Source of the DNA: Thiodiazotropha sp040506275
GTDB lineage: Bacteria > Pseudomonadota > Gammaproteobacteria > Chromatiales > Chromatiaceae
DNA length: 64,000 nucleotides
Assembly: GCA_040506275.1 (NCBI GenBank)
Contig: JBEVXD010000011.1
Location: 1-64,000 of the forward strand
Reading direction: 5' to 3'
Below the pieces are notes generated by a model. It did not search any database and was not told the origin of the DNA. It was given only the letters and a program-made list of their open reading frames with translations. Positions 1 to 7,058 of the stretch are shown here, piece by piece. Both the position numbers and the translations under genes were made by a program. Every line of letters starts with the position of its first letter. Position 1 is the first letter of the stretch.

Positions 1-99
1 TGTGCTTTGGCGTGCTCAAGCACCAGCAAAGTTACTCCCCACAAGTGGCTAAATAGCAACTTGCGGGGGTAAGGGAGAGATGGTATCTACGTCAGATTA

Positions 100-250
100 A
101 AACCCACCAGTAGCGACATCCGATTAAAAAAAAACCATCCTCGGTTCGAAACCTACCCGTGGCGACATCCAATTTAAAAACCCATCCTCGGTTCGAAACC
201 CACCCGTGACGACATCCAATTTAAAACCCGTCCTAGGTTTAACCTACCCG
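100..250. repeat. short tandem repeat, three to four units of about 47 bp
   Basis: Three consecutive units start at about 100, 149 and 196 and a partial fourth starts near 240. Each begins AAACC(C/T)ACCCGT, contains GCGACATCC or ACGACATCC followed by an A/T-rich run, and ends with CATCCTCGGTTCG or a variant. The units differ by a few bases and in the length of the A-run, so this is an imperfect array. Bases 1-99 show no gene. The function is unknown. Confidence 0.8.
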
Positions 251-253
251 TAG

Positions 254-271
254 GGTGCGGCCTGCCGCACC
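254..271. repeat. palindromic GGTGCGGC / GCCGCACC hairpin
   Basis: An 8-bp perfect inverted repeat with a 2-nt centre (GGTGCGGC-CT-GCCGCACC) directly follows the tandem array and a TAACCTACCCGTA arm. The same palindrome with a nearly identical arm occurs at 59676-59739, so it is a dispersed repeat. It lies downstream of the phoB-like gene on the minus strand and could form a 3' hairpin. Confidence 0.7.
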
Positions 272-335
272 ATGCATAAGCCAGAGTGGCAGAAAAAAAC
301 TCAACGCTGGCAGCCAACAGCGAGATCCAGGATAG

Positions 336-1028
336 TTACAGCTTGTCTGAAAAGCGGTATCCCGCCCCACGAACAGTCTGTAGTAGTTTGTCTTTACCCG
401 ACGGCTCAAGAGCTTTGCGCAAGCGGCGGATATGCACATCCACAGTACGCTCCTCTATATAGACATTGGTTCCCCAAACCCGGTCGAGCAACTGACTGCG
501 GGAAAAGACCCGCTCCCGGTGCGTCATAAAGTAGTGGAGCAGACGAAACTCAGTAGGACCGAGTTCAATCACCTCCTCATCTGAAGTGACCCGGTGACTG
601 ACTGGGTCAAGCTGCAAACCTCCGCAACCTAATACTTCCCCAGCCAACAGAGGCGATACCCGCCTTAATATGGAACGTATCCTGGCCAGTAGCTCCCGCG
701 CTGAAAAGGGCTTGGTAACATAGTCCTCGGCACCAATATCCAGTCCACAGACCTTGTCGTTCTCTTCACCTTTGGCTGTTAGCATAATGATGGGAATAGA
801 TTCGGTTTCACGGTCTTTTTTGAGTCGGCCAGCTAACTCGACACCGCTCATTCCCGGTAGCATCCAATCCAGCAGGATAAGATCGGGGCGTGATTTTTTG
901 ATTTGACTGATCGCCTGAGTCGCATCTTCAGCGAAATCGGCTTGAAAACCATCCTGCTCCAGGATGAATCGCAACATCTCGCCAACGGCCGGCTCGTCGT
1001 CGACTGCAAGTATTCGAGGGATTGTCAT
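336..1028 (-). CDS. phoB: PhoB-type phosphate response regulator (OmpR/PhoB family)
   Basis: This is a DNA-binding two-component response regulator. The N-terminal receiver domain has the acidic pair in VDDEP, the phospho-acceptor Asp in LLDWMLPGMSG and the conserved Lys in TKPFSAREL. The C-terminal winged helix ends HVRRLRK...TVRGAGYRF in the wider frame, which closely resembles PhoB, the activator of the phosphate-starvation regulon. The start at 1028 (MTIPRILAVDD) fits the family N-terminus. ATG 1040 and GTG 1058 are in-frame alternatives and none has a good Shine-Dalgarno site. No phoR kinase follows, since the 335 bases downstream hold only repeats, so the partner kinase must be elsewhere. 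The gene lies behind a PilZ gene on the same strand with a 170-bp gap. Confidence 0.88.
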   Translation of the reverse strand: MTIPRILAVDDEPAVGEMLRFILEQDGFQADFAEDATQAISQIKKSRPDLILLDWMLPGMSGVELAGRLKKDRETESIPIIMLTAKGEENDKVCGLDIGAEDYVTKPFSARELLARIRSILRRVSPLLAGEVLGCGGLQLDPVSHRVTSDEEVIELGPTEFRLLHYFMTHRERVFSRSQLLDRVWGTNVYIEERTVDVHIRRLRKALEPSGKDKLLQTVRGAGYRFSDKL

Positions 1029-1082
1029 CTCCGTGTCCATAATTTGCAAAATCAGCACATTATTAAACAGGAGGTTTGTTAC

Positions 1083-1133
1083 ATGGAGATGACAACTGAG
1101 GGCTGTTTTCCGGGGTCAGTGCACACCGAATGA
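1083..1133 (+). CDS. possible 16-codon leader ORF with a perfect Shine-Dalgarno
   Basis: AGGAGG at 1069-1074 sits 8 nt ahead of an ATG that opens a 16-codon frame ending in TGA. It lies divergently from phoB in the phoB upstream region. The strong ribosome binding site is the only support. The peptide has no recognisable motif and no larger gene follows on this strand, so it may be spurious. Confidence 0.2.
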   Translation: MEMTTEGCFPGSVHTE

Positions 1134-1198
1134 GATAACCCTGCTAAATCCATTTACTAGCTCCATAACAATATGACATAGATTATTAAATATGAGTC

Positions 1199-1552
1199 TT
1201 ATGGGTGAACGTCCATGCTAGCCGGGCTGGTAACTGCCTCTATTCTTCTGAGGCTTGAGGCCTCCGCAATGACTGATTCATAAAGGTCAGATTGAGGCTT
1301 CCAGAACATCACCCCCACTCCGCCCTGCTGGGAATGTGTAACAACCCCCATGATTGACCAGTGACGACCATGGCGAAACAGCTCCAATTCGACCAATGAG
1401 CCGGTCAAAAGGGTTAAACTCTCAGTCTGCAGAAAAATACCCTGCACGGAGCAATTCACCGCCTTGGCCGGAAATAAACGTTGTTTACGGTATCGGATGT
1501 AGACATCGCCATCCATCGGATAGCGCTTACTGTATCGTTTCTCTACTGACAT
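1199..1552 (-). CDS. PilZ domain protein
   Basis: This is a single-domain PilZ protein of 117 residues, a family that often binds cyclic di-GMP. The N-terminus carries a basic cluster (EKRYSKRYP) where the RxxxR part of the binding motif would lie. It is followed by beta-strand segments and the NCSVQGIFL segment, equivalent to the (D/N)xSxxG motif. The start at 1552 is chosen because AAGGAC lies 8 nt upstream and the domain begins immediately. An open frame extends 60 codons further upstream but its sequence is not domain-like. Neighbours are phoB downstream and an inverted-repeat region upstream. Which process it controls cannot be seen from the sequence. Confidence 0.8.
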   Translation of the reverse strand: MSVEKRYSKRYPMDGDVYIRYRKQRLFPAKAVNCSVQGIFLQTESLTLLTGSLVELELFRHGRHWSIMGVVTHSQQGGVGVMFWKPQSDLYESVIAEASSLRRIEAVTSPASMDVHP

Positions 1553-1812
1553 CTTTTTTTGTCCTTGGATTTTTATACAGACAAAGTGTAGGAAGCGAAT
1601 ATGACTATCGTATGACGAGAGGATGAACCCTTTCTGACCCTCACTGGTGGGCCATGCGGTGAATAAGGTAACGATCAAAGCGGGGCTCCCTTCGGGCCGG
1701 CCCACAAGCCTAAGCAGCGTCGTTGCACTCACTTGAATTGGCCGGCCAGTCCTAAATACTTCATTTAGTAAGAATGTGTCTGTCTCCTAGATGGCTTAAT
1801 GCATAACCTGAT

Positions 1813-1899
1813 GTAGGTCGGATAAGCGGAGCGCCATCCGACAATCTCCTGCGGGAACCACCTGAAAATGTTGGATGGCGCTCCGCTTATCCAACCTAC
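1813..1899. repeat. long inverted repeat (REP-like)
   Basis: The arms GTAGGTCGGATAAGCGGAGC and GCTCCGCTTATCCAACCTAC, with the adjoining GCCATCC / GGATGGC, form an almost perfect stem of about 30 bp around a 28-nt loop. Part of the motif (GGATAAGCG ... CGCTTATCC) recurs at 59759-59809. It resembles the extragenic palindromic repeats common in gammaproteobacteria. Confidence 0.8.
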
Positions 1900-1933
1900 C
1901 CGTCATTGAAATCCACTCTAATCCCAGATTAAT

Positions 1934-1985
1934 ATCTAGTGGGACCGACTGATCGTTAACTTATTTTCCGCATGGCCCACTAGAT
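1934..1985. repeat. hairpin with 10-bp perfect stem
   Basis: ATCTAGTGGG at 1934-1943 and its perfect complement CCCACTAGAT at 1976-1985 enclose 32 nt. There is no U-tract on either side, so this is not an obvious terminator. Confidence 0.5.
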
Positions 1986-2224
1986 CCTATGTTCATAGAG
2001 GATTTCAAGAAAAGTATCAGGGCGTTGTCACAGCACAGAAAGTCTCGCAGTCACTGGAAAAGGTAACAACCGTGATCCCCTAGTGATCCTGAGGCCTATA
2101 TTGGCCTCTCATATGTTGTATCGACAGGGTCGCGAAATGAAACAAATTGTGCTGAATCTCCCACGTAAAGCGTAATTCCTGGTATCCTTGCCGGCCTCTC
2201 AGAGTGGTTAAATCGACAACAGAA

Positions 2225-3985
2225 ATGAAGAAGCAAATCGAACAATTGGTAGTTTCTGCGCTGCAACATCTTGCCGCAGAAGGCATTATCCCATCCGACT
2301 CCCTGGCAACCCCCATGGTTGAGCGGACAAAAGATACTAAACATGGCGATTTCGCAACCAATGCCGCCCTGGTTTTGTCCAAGCAGGCCAGAAAAAACCC
2401 ACGGGAACTGGCACAGGCAATAGTCGATTCACTGCCAGCATCCAACATTATTGAGAAGAGTGAAATCGCCGGGCCGGGATTTATCAATTTCACCCTCGCG
2501 GCCAGTGCCTACTACAGTCTGATCCCATCTGTTCTCAAACAGGGCCACAATTATGGCCGCAGTGAATCAGGGGCCGGTAAAAAGGTACAGGTCGAATATG
2601 TATCGGCGAATCCAACGGGGCCGCTGCATGTTGGTCATGGCCGGGGAGCAGCCTATGGCTCGGTTGTCGCCGACTTGCTTGAAGCGATTGGATTTGAGGT
2701 GCACCGGGAATACTACGTCAACGATGCCGGGCGGCAGATGGATATCCTCGCTACCTCTGTATGGATGCGCTACCTGGAACTCTGCGATGAAGCGCTCACC
2801 TTCCCTGTCAATGGTTACAAAGGTGACTACGTTTGGGACATCGCAGCCACGCTGCACCGGGATCATGGGGAAACCTACAAATTTTCAGCTGCAACCCTGT
2901 TTGAGGGTGTGCCTGCTGACGAGCCCGATGGTGGCGATAAGGAGCTCCACATCGATGCCCTGATCAACCAGGCCAAAAAGCTACTGGGCGACAATCGTTA
3001 CCGCTTTGTATTTGAACTGGGCCTCAACACCATACTCGATGACATTCGTGACGACCTCTCCCTGTTTGGGGTCAACTATGAGGAGTGGTATTCAGAGCGC
3101 AGCCTGATGGCGTCGGGCGCAGTCAACCAGGTGATTGAACGCCTGCGCAACAGTGGACATCTCTACGAAAAAGAGGGGGCACTCTGGTTCCGTTCAACCG
3201 ATTTTGGTGACGAGAAGGACCGGGTTGTGGTGCGCGACAACGGTCAAACCACCTACTTTGCTTCCGACATCGCCTATCACCTGGATAAATTGCAGCGTGG
3301 CTTCGAACGGGTTATCGACGTCTGGGGGGCTGATCACCACGGCTATGTTCCCCGGGTCAAGGCAGCCTTAAAGGCGTTGGGTGAAGACGCAGACAAACTC
3401 GATGTATTGCTGGTTCAGTTTGCTATTCTCTACCGCGGCGGCGAAAAGGCCCAGATGTCGACACGCTCCGGTGAATTCGTCACCCTGAGAGAGCTACGGA
3501 AAGAGGTTGGTGCTGATGCTGCCCGCTTCTTCTATGTGATGCGTAAATGCGAGCAGCACATGGACTTTGATCTCGATCTGGCCAAATCCGAGTCCAATGA
3601 CAACCCTGTTTACTACGTACAGTATGCCCATGCCCGCATCTGCAGCGTGTTGCAAATGGCGGCTGAACAGCAGATTACCATTGCCTCGGATCCAAGCACA
3701 GTCGACTACTCCTGCTTGACTGAACCGCAGGAACAGGCACTACTCACTAACCTTGCTAAATACCCTGAAACGCTGGAAACATCTGCACTGAATGAGGAAC
3801 CTCATCAGTTAACTCACTACCTGCGACAGCTGGCCACCGATTTCCACACCTACTACAACGCACACAAGTTCCTGGTGGATGACACATCAATCAGAGATGC
3901 ACGACTGCAACTCATACTCGCCACACGTCAGGTGCTACGCAACGGGTTAAGTCTGCTGGGGGTTTCTGCCCCTGAAAAGATGTAA
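2225..3985 (+). CDS. argS: arginyl-tRNA synthetase
   Basis: This cytoplasmic class I aminoacyl-tRNA synthetase charges tRNA-Arg with arginine. The N-terminal additional domain is followed by the catalytic core with the HIGH-type motif in SANPTGPLHVGHGRG. The KMSKS-loop equivalent is AQMSTRSGEFVTL, and the DALR anticodon-binding domain lies at the C-terminus (YVQYAHARI onwards). The 586-residue length is normal. The ATG at 2225 (MKKQIEQLV) matches gammaproteobacterial ArgS N-termini. A GTG seven codons upstream (2204) is in frame, but neither has a strong ribosome binding site. A SPOR-domain gene follows after 5 bp, an arrangement also seen in Pseudomonas-type genomes. Confidence 0.97.
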   Translation: MKKQIEQLVVSALQHLAAEGIIPSDSLATPMVERTKDTKHGDFATNAALVLSKQARKNPRELAQAIVDSLPASNIIEKSEIAGPGFINFTLAASAYYSLIPSVLKQGHNYGRSESGAGKKVQVEYVSANPTGPLHVGHGRGAAYGSVVADLLEAIGFEVHREYYVNDAGRQMDILATSVWMRYLELCDEALTFPVNGYKGDYVWDIAATLHRDHGETYKFSAATLFEGVPADEPDGGDKELHIDALINQAKKLLGDNRYRFVFELGLNTILDDIRDDLSLFGVNYEEWYSERSLMASGAVNQVIERLRNSGHLYEKEGALWFRSTDFGDEKDRVVVRDNGQTTYFASDIAYHLDKLQRGFERVIDVWGADHHGYVPRVKAALKALGEDADKLDVLLVQFAILYRGGEKAQMSTRSGEFVTLRELRKEVGADAARFFYVMRKCEQHMDFDLDLAKSESNDNPVYYVQYAHARICSVLQMAAEQQITIASDPSTVDYSCLTEPQEQALLTNLAKYPETLETSALNEEPHQLTHYLRQLATDFHTYYNAHKFLVDDTSIRDARLQLILATRQVLRNGLSLLGVSAPEKM

Positions 3986-3990
3986 CCTCC

Positions 3991-4575
3991 ATGGCAGATT
4001 ACAAACACCGCGCCGGAACCAAGAAAAAGCGTCCGGTCAGCTGCAGCCACGGACTCTTTTTTTTCGGTGGCCTGGTAGCCGGTCTGTTTCTGGCCGGACT
4101 AGCCTGGCTGCAGTTGAGCCCCCGCCTATCCGTACATGAGGTTCCTGGTATTACAACCAAGCCGAACCAGGCCAAACAGGAACAACCACCTGCACCAAAA
4201 CCAAATTTTGAGTTCTATACCATTCTTCCAGAGATGGAAGTGGTCATCCCCGATGAGGAGATCATTACACCAGAGCCTCCGCCTTCACAGCGAAAGCCCA
4301 GGGTGCAGGAAGAGCGACAGACATCCCCTCAGGCCAAAGGCAGCTATATTCTGCAGATGGGATCATTCAGAAAATATAAGGATGCTGATCGCCTCAAAGC
4401 ACGATTGGCTCTGATGGGGATTGAAGCAGAAATCCAGAAAGTCAGCATCAACAATCGTGACACCTATCACCGTGTTCGCAGCGGCCCCTATCGTTCGCAA
4501 TCCCAGCTCAACAGCGCCCGTAGCCTGGTGAAGAAAAATGGCATCACCAGTTTGGTGATCAAGCTTAAAGAGTAA
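3991..4575 (+). CDS. SPOR-domain cell-division protein (FtsN-like)
   Basis: This is a bitopic inner-membrane protein of 194 residues. A short basic cytoplasmic tail (KHRAGTKKKRP) precedes one membrane helix at about residues 22-42. A Pro-rich periplasmic linker then leads to a C-terminal SPOR domain from about residue 115 (SYILQMGSFRKYKDADRLK onwards). SPOR domains bind denuded glycan strands of septal peptidoglycan and target proteins to the division site. FtsN has the same architecture and is commonly encoded next to argS, so an FtsN-like role is likely. The start lies 5 bp after argS with no clear ribosome site, which suggests translational coupling. Confidence 0.88.
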   Translation: MADYKHRAGTKKKRPVSCSHGLFFFGGLVAGLFLAGLAWLQLSPRLSVHEVPGITTKPNQAKQEQPPAPKPNFEFYTILPEMEVVIPDEEIITPEPPPSQRKPRVQEERQTSPQAKGSYILQMGSFRKYKDADRLKARLALMGIEAEIQKVSINNRDTYHRVRSGPYRSQSQLNSARSLVKKNGITSLVIKLKE

Positions 4576-4856
4576 GATTTTTTAACTCTGCAAATAAACG
4601 CAAATAGCTCTAAGTTGAAATCGGGGTTGATTCACACTTACCAGTAGTAGCCCTATATAACGCTCTCGACCGAATCAGGTAATTATTAACCCAGCACCTT
4701 ACTAAGGACAACCAACACTTGAATAAATTAATACTCAAGAACTCAATTAAGGTAGTGAACTAACAATAGATAACATTCTGAGCCTGGTGCAAATACTACC
4801 TGTTAATAATTATATTCTCGATTAGAATAGAGAGAAAACAAACACAGGAAATTGCC

Positions 4857-5429
4857 ATGTCTCTACTGATTATAGGGTTGGTACTGTGGATAGGCGTTCA
4901 TCTGTTTCCTTCATTAGCGCCCAATACACGTAAAGCACTAAGCGGAAAACTGGGTGAAATGCCATACCAGGGTCTCTTCTCGCTATGCATACTCTCCAGT
5001 GTGGCACTAATTATAATAGGTTGGCGCAACTCCGCTACCTCGCCTGTCTATGACCCCATGCCTACTCTTGGCACTATCGCAATAGTATTGGTGGTTGTTG
5101 GCTTTATCCTGATGGCCGCTGCAAATTCACCCAACACCCGAGTTAAACGATTCATACGACATCCGCAACTGACTGGTGTCCTGCTTTGGGCTATCGCCCA
5201 TTTACTTACCAACGGCGACAGTCGTTCACTGCTACTATTTTCTGCACTTACATTTTGGAGTGTAGTATCGATGATCACCATCAACCTGCGTGATGGTCCA
5301 TGGCAAAAACCGCAAACATACATACCGTTGTATATGGATGTAATCATTATAGTAATTGGTGTTGTATTGGCTTTGGTTATGGTTTGGTTTCATGAGTATT
5401 TATCCGGCGTCTCCCTGGTCGGTGTCTGA
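4857..5429 (+). CDS. NnrU family membrane protein
   Basis: This 190-residue integral membrane protein has five or six hydrophobic segments. It has the typical NnrU start (IIGLVLWIGVHLFPSLAP), the internal RHPQLTGVLLWAIAHLLTNGD segment and a hydrophobic C-terminus. NnrU family proteins are often near nitrogen-oxide or carotenoid genes, but their biochemical role is not settled. The RHPQ...H motif resembles that of isoprenylcysteine-type methyltransferases. AGGA lies about 8 nt ahead of the ATG. The gene stands alone, with 280 bp separating it from the SPOR gene. Confidence 0.85.
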   Translation: MSLLIIGLVLWIGVHLFPSLAPNTRKALSGKLGEMPYQGLFSLCILSSVALIIIGWRNSATSPVYDPMPTLGTIAIVLVVVGFILMAAANSPNTRVKRFIRHPQLTGVLLWAIAHLLTNGDSRSLLLFSALTFWSVVSMITINLRDGPWQKPQTYIPLYMDVIIIVIGVVLALVMVWFHEYLSGVSLVGV

Positions 5430-5815
5430 CGGATTATATAGCAAACACTCAGCGACCATCTCTTTGTTCTGCTCCTTGGAAAGGGTGGTAACTCCCTATC
5501 AAGTATCACAGGCTGTGTATGCTGGGCTTGTCATGGGCTTGACCAATGAATTGCTACTTGTAACAACTCAATAAGATTTATAGTTATAAATTTCGATTGG
5601 CTGAGAGTTTGCTGCTTCTTCCTGTCATGCGAAGCAATCCTTGCAAAGATCTAAAGCATATATTTTGCATAAGATTATTAATTAAACATCCTGGAGGAGT
5701 TATATACGTGTGAAAACCAACCTGTGACTGTATTGCAAACCATCCCACTCTGATCAGGCATTTATCTTTTCGACAAGTTATATAAGGTGGAAGAATTAGA
5801 GAGCGAGAGAGACTC
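5430..5815. other. intergenic, no gene recognised
   Basis: This 386-base stretch lies between two convergent genes. I find no gene, terminator with a U-tract, or repeat of the families described here. A GGAGGAG at about 5692 precedes only a two-codon frame. Confidence 0.4.
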
Positions 5816-6109
5816 TTACATGGCAGACTGCCATAGCGTCACTCCCTGCCAAAAAAAGCTGAGAGATAGCAGAATGCAGATCAAGGTGACTGTTGAATAG
5901 AACGGCTTAAAACCGCTTGCCAGTGTGCCTCTGATGCCTAAATATGAACCAATGGCGGTTACAACAAAAGCGAACTCGCATACAAAGAGGAGTGTCAGTA
6001 GGGGGATCGTGGTAACTCCATCACTCCCTATTTCACTGCCTTTCATTACCAGCAGCATAAGAAACAGACCAAGACCCAAGGCAATAAAAGGAAAATTATT
6101 TTTAATCAT
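5816..6109 (-). CDS. small integral membrane protein, unknown function
   Basis: A 97-residue hydrophobic protein with three predicted membrane helices: about residues 7-24, 36-57 and 70-90. The start is taken at ATG 6109; a GTG immediately upstream at 6112 is in frame and no clear ribosome site is visible for either. I do not recognise a family. The regular spacing of hydrophobic segments and lack of rare-frame artefacts suggest a real gene, but it is isolated and could be poorly conserved. Confidence 0.5.
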   Translation of the reverse strand: MIKNNFPFIALGLGLFLMLLVMKGSEIGSDGVTTIPLLTLLFVCEFAFVVTAIGSYLGIRGTLASGFKPFYSTVTLICILLSLSFFWQGVTLWQSAM

Positions 6110-6821
6110 CACTATTTTGACTGTAAAAGCCTCTATATATAGAAAAAGAAAAGGGGTAACTGCTTATGTATAGTAATATAATGTAGAGAGTCTATCTATG
6201 GACTGATTTTTGACAATAACCGGGCCAAAGAACAATTTCACCTTAATATACTAATGGCGACCAAACACACACCTCTCTCATTCTATTTTCCGCTCTGATT
6301 AATTATTTTTTTACTACCCCTCATCCACTGCTGTGTAGTGTTTTTTCATGTCTCAAAACCCACTCAAAATGAATAGCCAAACAAGATCAAACATATAGCA
6401 ACTTAACGATCGAAGTTAATCTATTAACCCGGCGACTAAGTATGTCGTCTTCAGGGTCTCAAGCCTGCCCTTGATCAAGGCGCGGCTCGCAGGCAATGGT
6501 TGCTCCCTTGTCAAGAGCCGCAACACCGAGCAAGGGCAGGCTTGAAACCCCTAACAATATGATTTTTAAAAGAGAGGCTGAAGGCAACATACTTAGTCGC
6601 CGGGTTAATAACAGTAGTGAGTCTAATTGTATAAATCACAAAAGGTGCGGCAGGGCCACACCCTACGATTCATCAGGGGTTATAGGAGGCATGCTCCACC
6701 CACAACAAAATCGCCAACCTCGAATAGTGAGCCTCTTGCTACTCTTTTTTAACACAAGTGAGAAGTGGCATACGGGTGCCCTTTTTCCCACGCTCTTCGT
6801 GGGAAGGAAAGATGACAGACA
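6110..6821. other. intergenic region carrying a 189-bp repeat element
   Basis: This 712-base stretch holds the composite repeat at 6422-6610, described separately. Near 6643 a GGTGCGGCAGGGCCACACCCTACGATT segment resembles one arm of the GGTGGGGC-type repeats. A further frame on the plus strand over 6496-6993 runs through the repeat and the feoC gene and is not credible. Confidence 0.5.
6422..6610. repeat. composite inverted-repeat element, copy 1 (K module)
   Basis: The element is 189 bp with perfect 23-bp terminal inverted repeats, beginning TATTAACCCGGCGACTAAG and ending with the complement. Inside, a second inverted repeat (CAAGCCTGCCCTTG at 6460 and CAAGGGCAGGCTTG at 6531) encloses an 85-bp core. 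A copy of identical length at 18493-18681 differs by only a handful of bases. There is no coding capacity and no clear target duplication, so a MITE-like or REP-like nature is inferred. Confidence 0.88.
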
Positions 6822-7058
6822 TCAACTTTTACGTGTAACTCCACCACGCCAGGTATATAGCTCCATAGCCAATGGATCACATCGATTACAACTGGAGCCA
6901 CACTCTGCCTTTATTTTTCGACGCTCAACACGGCCTTTGCGCTCCCACTGCTCAAGCATCCCTCGCACCGCTTCTGCATCGGCATCCAGATAGTGGGCAA
7001 TATCCGCCAGAGAAGCTTCCCCACGCTGTTGTAGATAATCACGAATAGCCGACAGCAT
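6822..7058 (-). CDS. feoC: FeoC-like transcriptional regulator of ferrous iron transport
   Basis: This 78-residue protein has an N-terminal winged-helix segment (LSAIRDYLQQRGEASLADIAHYL). A short Cys cluster follows with Cys at about residues 53, 57 and 60 (AECGSSCNRC). FeoC proteins of this size bind an iron-sulfur cluster or FeoB and modulate the transporter. The start overlaps the feoB stop by one base (TGATG), so it is translationally coupled and is the last gene of feoABC. Position and Cys pattern make the assignment firm despite low sequence conservation in this family. Confidence 0.85.
   Translation of the reverse strand: MLSAIRDYLQQRGEASLADIAHYLDADAEAVRGMLEQWERKGRVERRKIKAECGSSCNRCDPLAMELYTWRGGVTRKS

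Larger units (their letters stand above)
1553..2224. other. intergenic region with two hairpin repeats
   Basis: This 670-base divergent region separates the PilZ gene and argS. It holds the long inverted repeat at 1813-1899 and the hairpin at 1934-1985, both listed separately. I see no convincing gene in it. The argS promoter should lie in its right part, but I cannot point to a clear -35/-10 pair. Confidence 0.5.

Noticed and set aside
100..250. tandem array as a CRISPR
   Set aside because: The units are directly contiguous with no variable spacers and no cas genes are present.
1160..1182. TATGTCATATTGTTATG upstream of phoB as a possible Pho box
   Set aside because: Only one half-site (TGTCAT) is recognisable and the second repeat is too divergent.
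2190..2225. CTCTCAGAGTGGTTAAAT resembling the D-arm of a tRNA-Ser or tRNA-Leu
   Set aside because: No matching acceptor, anticodon or T arms are present, and the segment runs into the argS start.
6422..6610. the 189-bp element as an insertion sequence
   Set aside because: It has no transposase frame and no clear target-site duplication, so it is called a MITE/REP-like repeat.
6496..6993. 165-codon plus-strand open frame
   Set aside because: It runs through the composite repeat and antisense to feoC, which is firmly identified.
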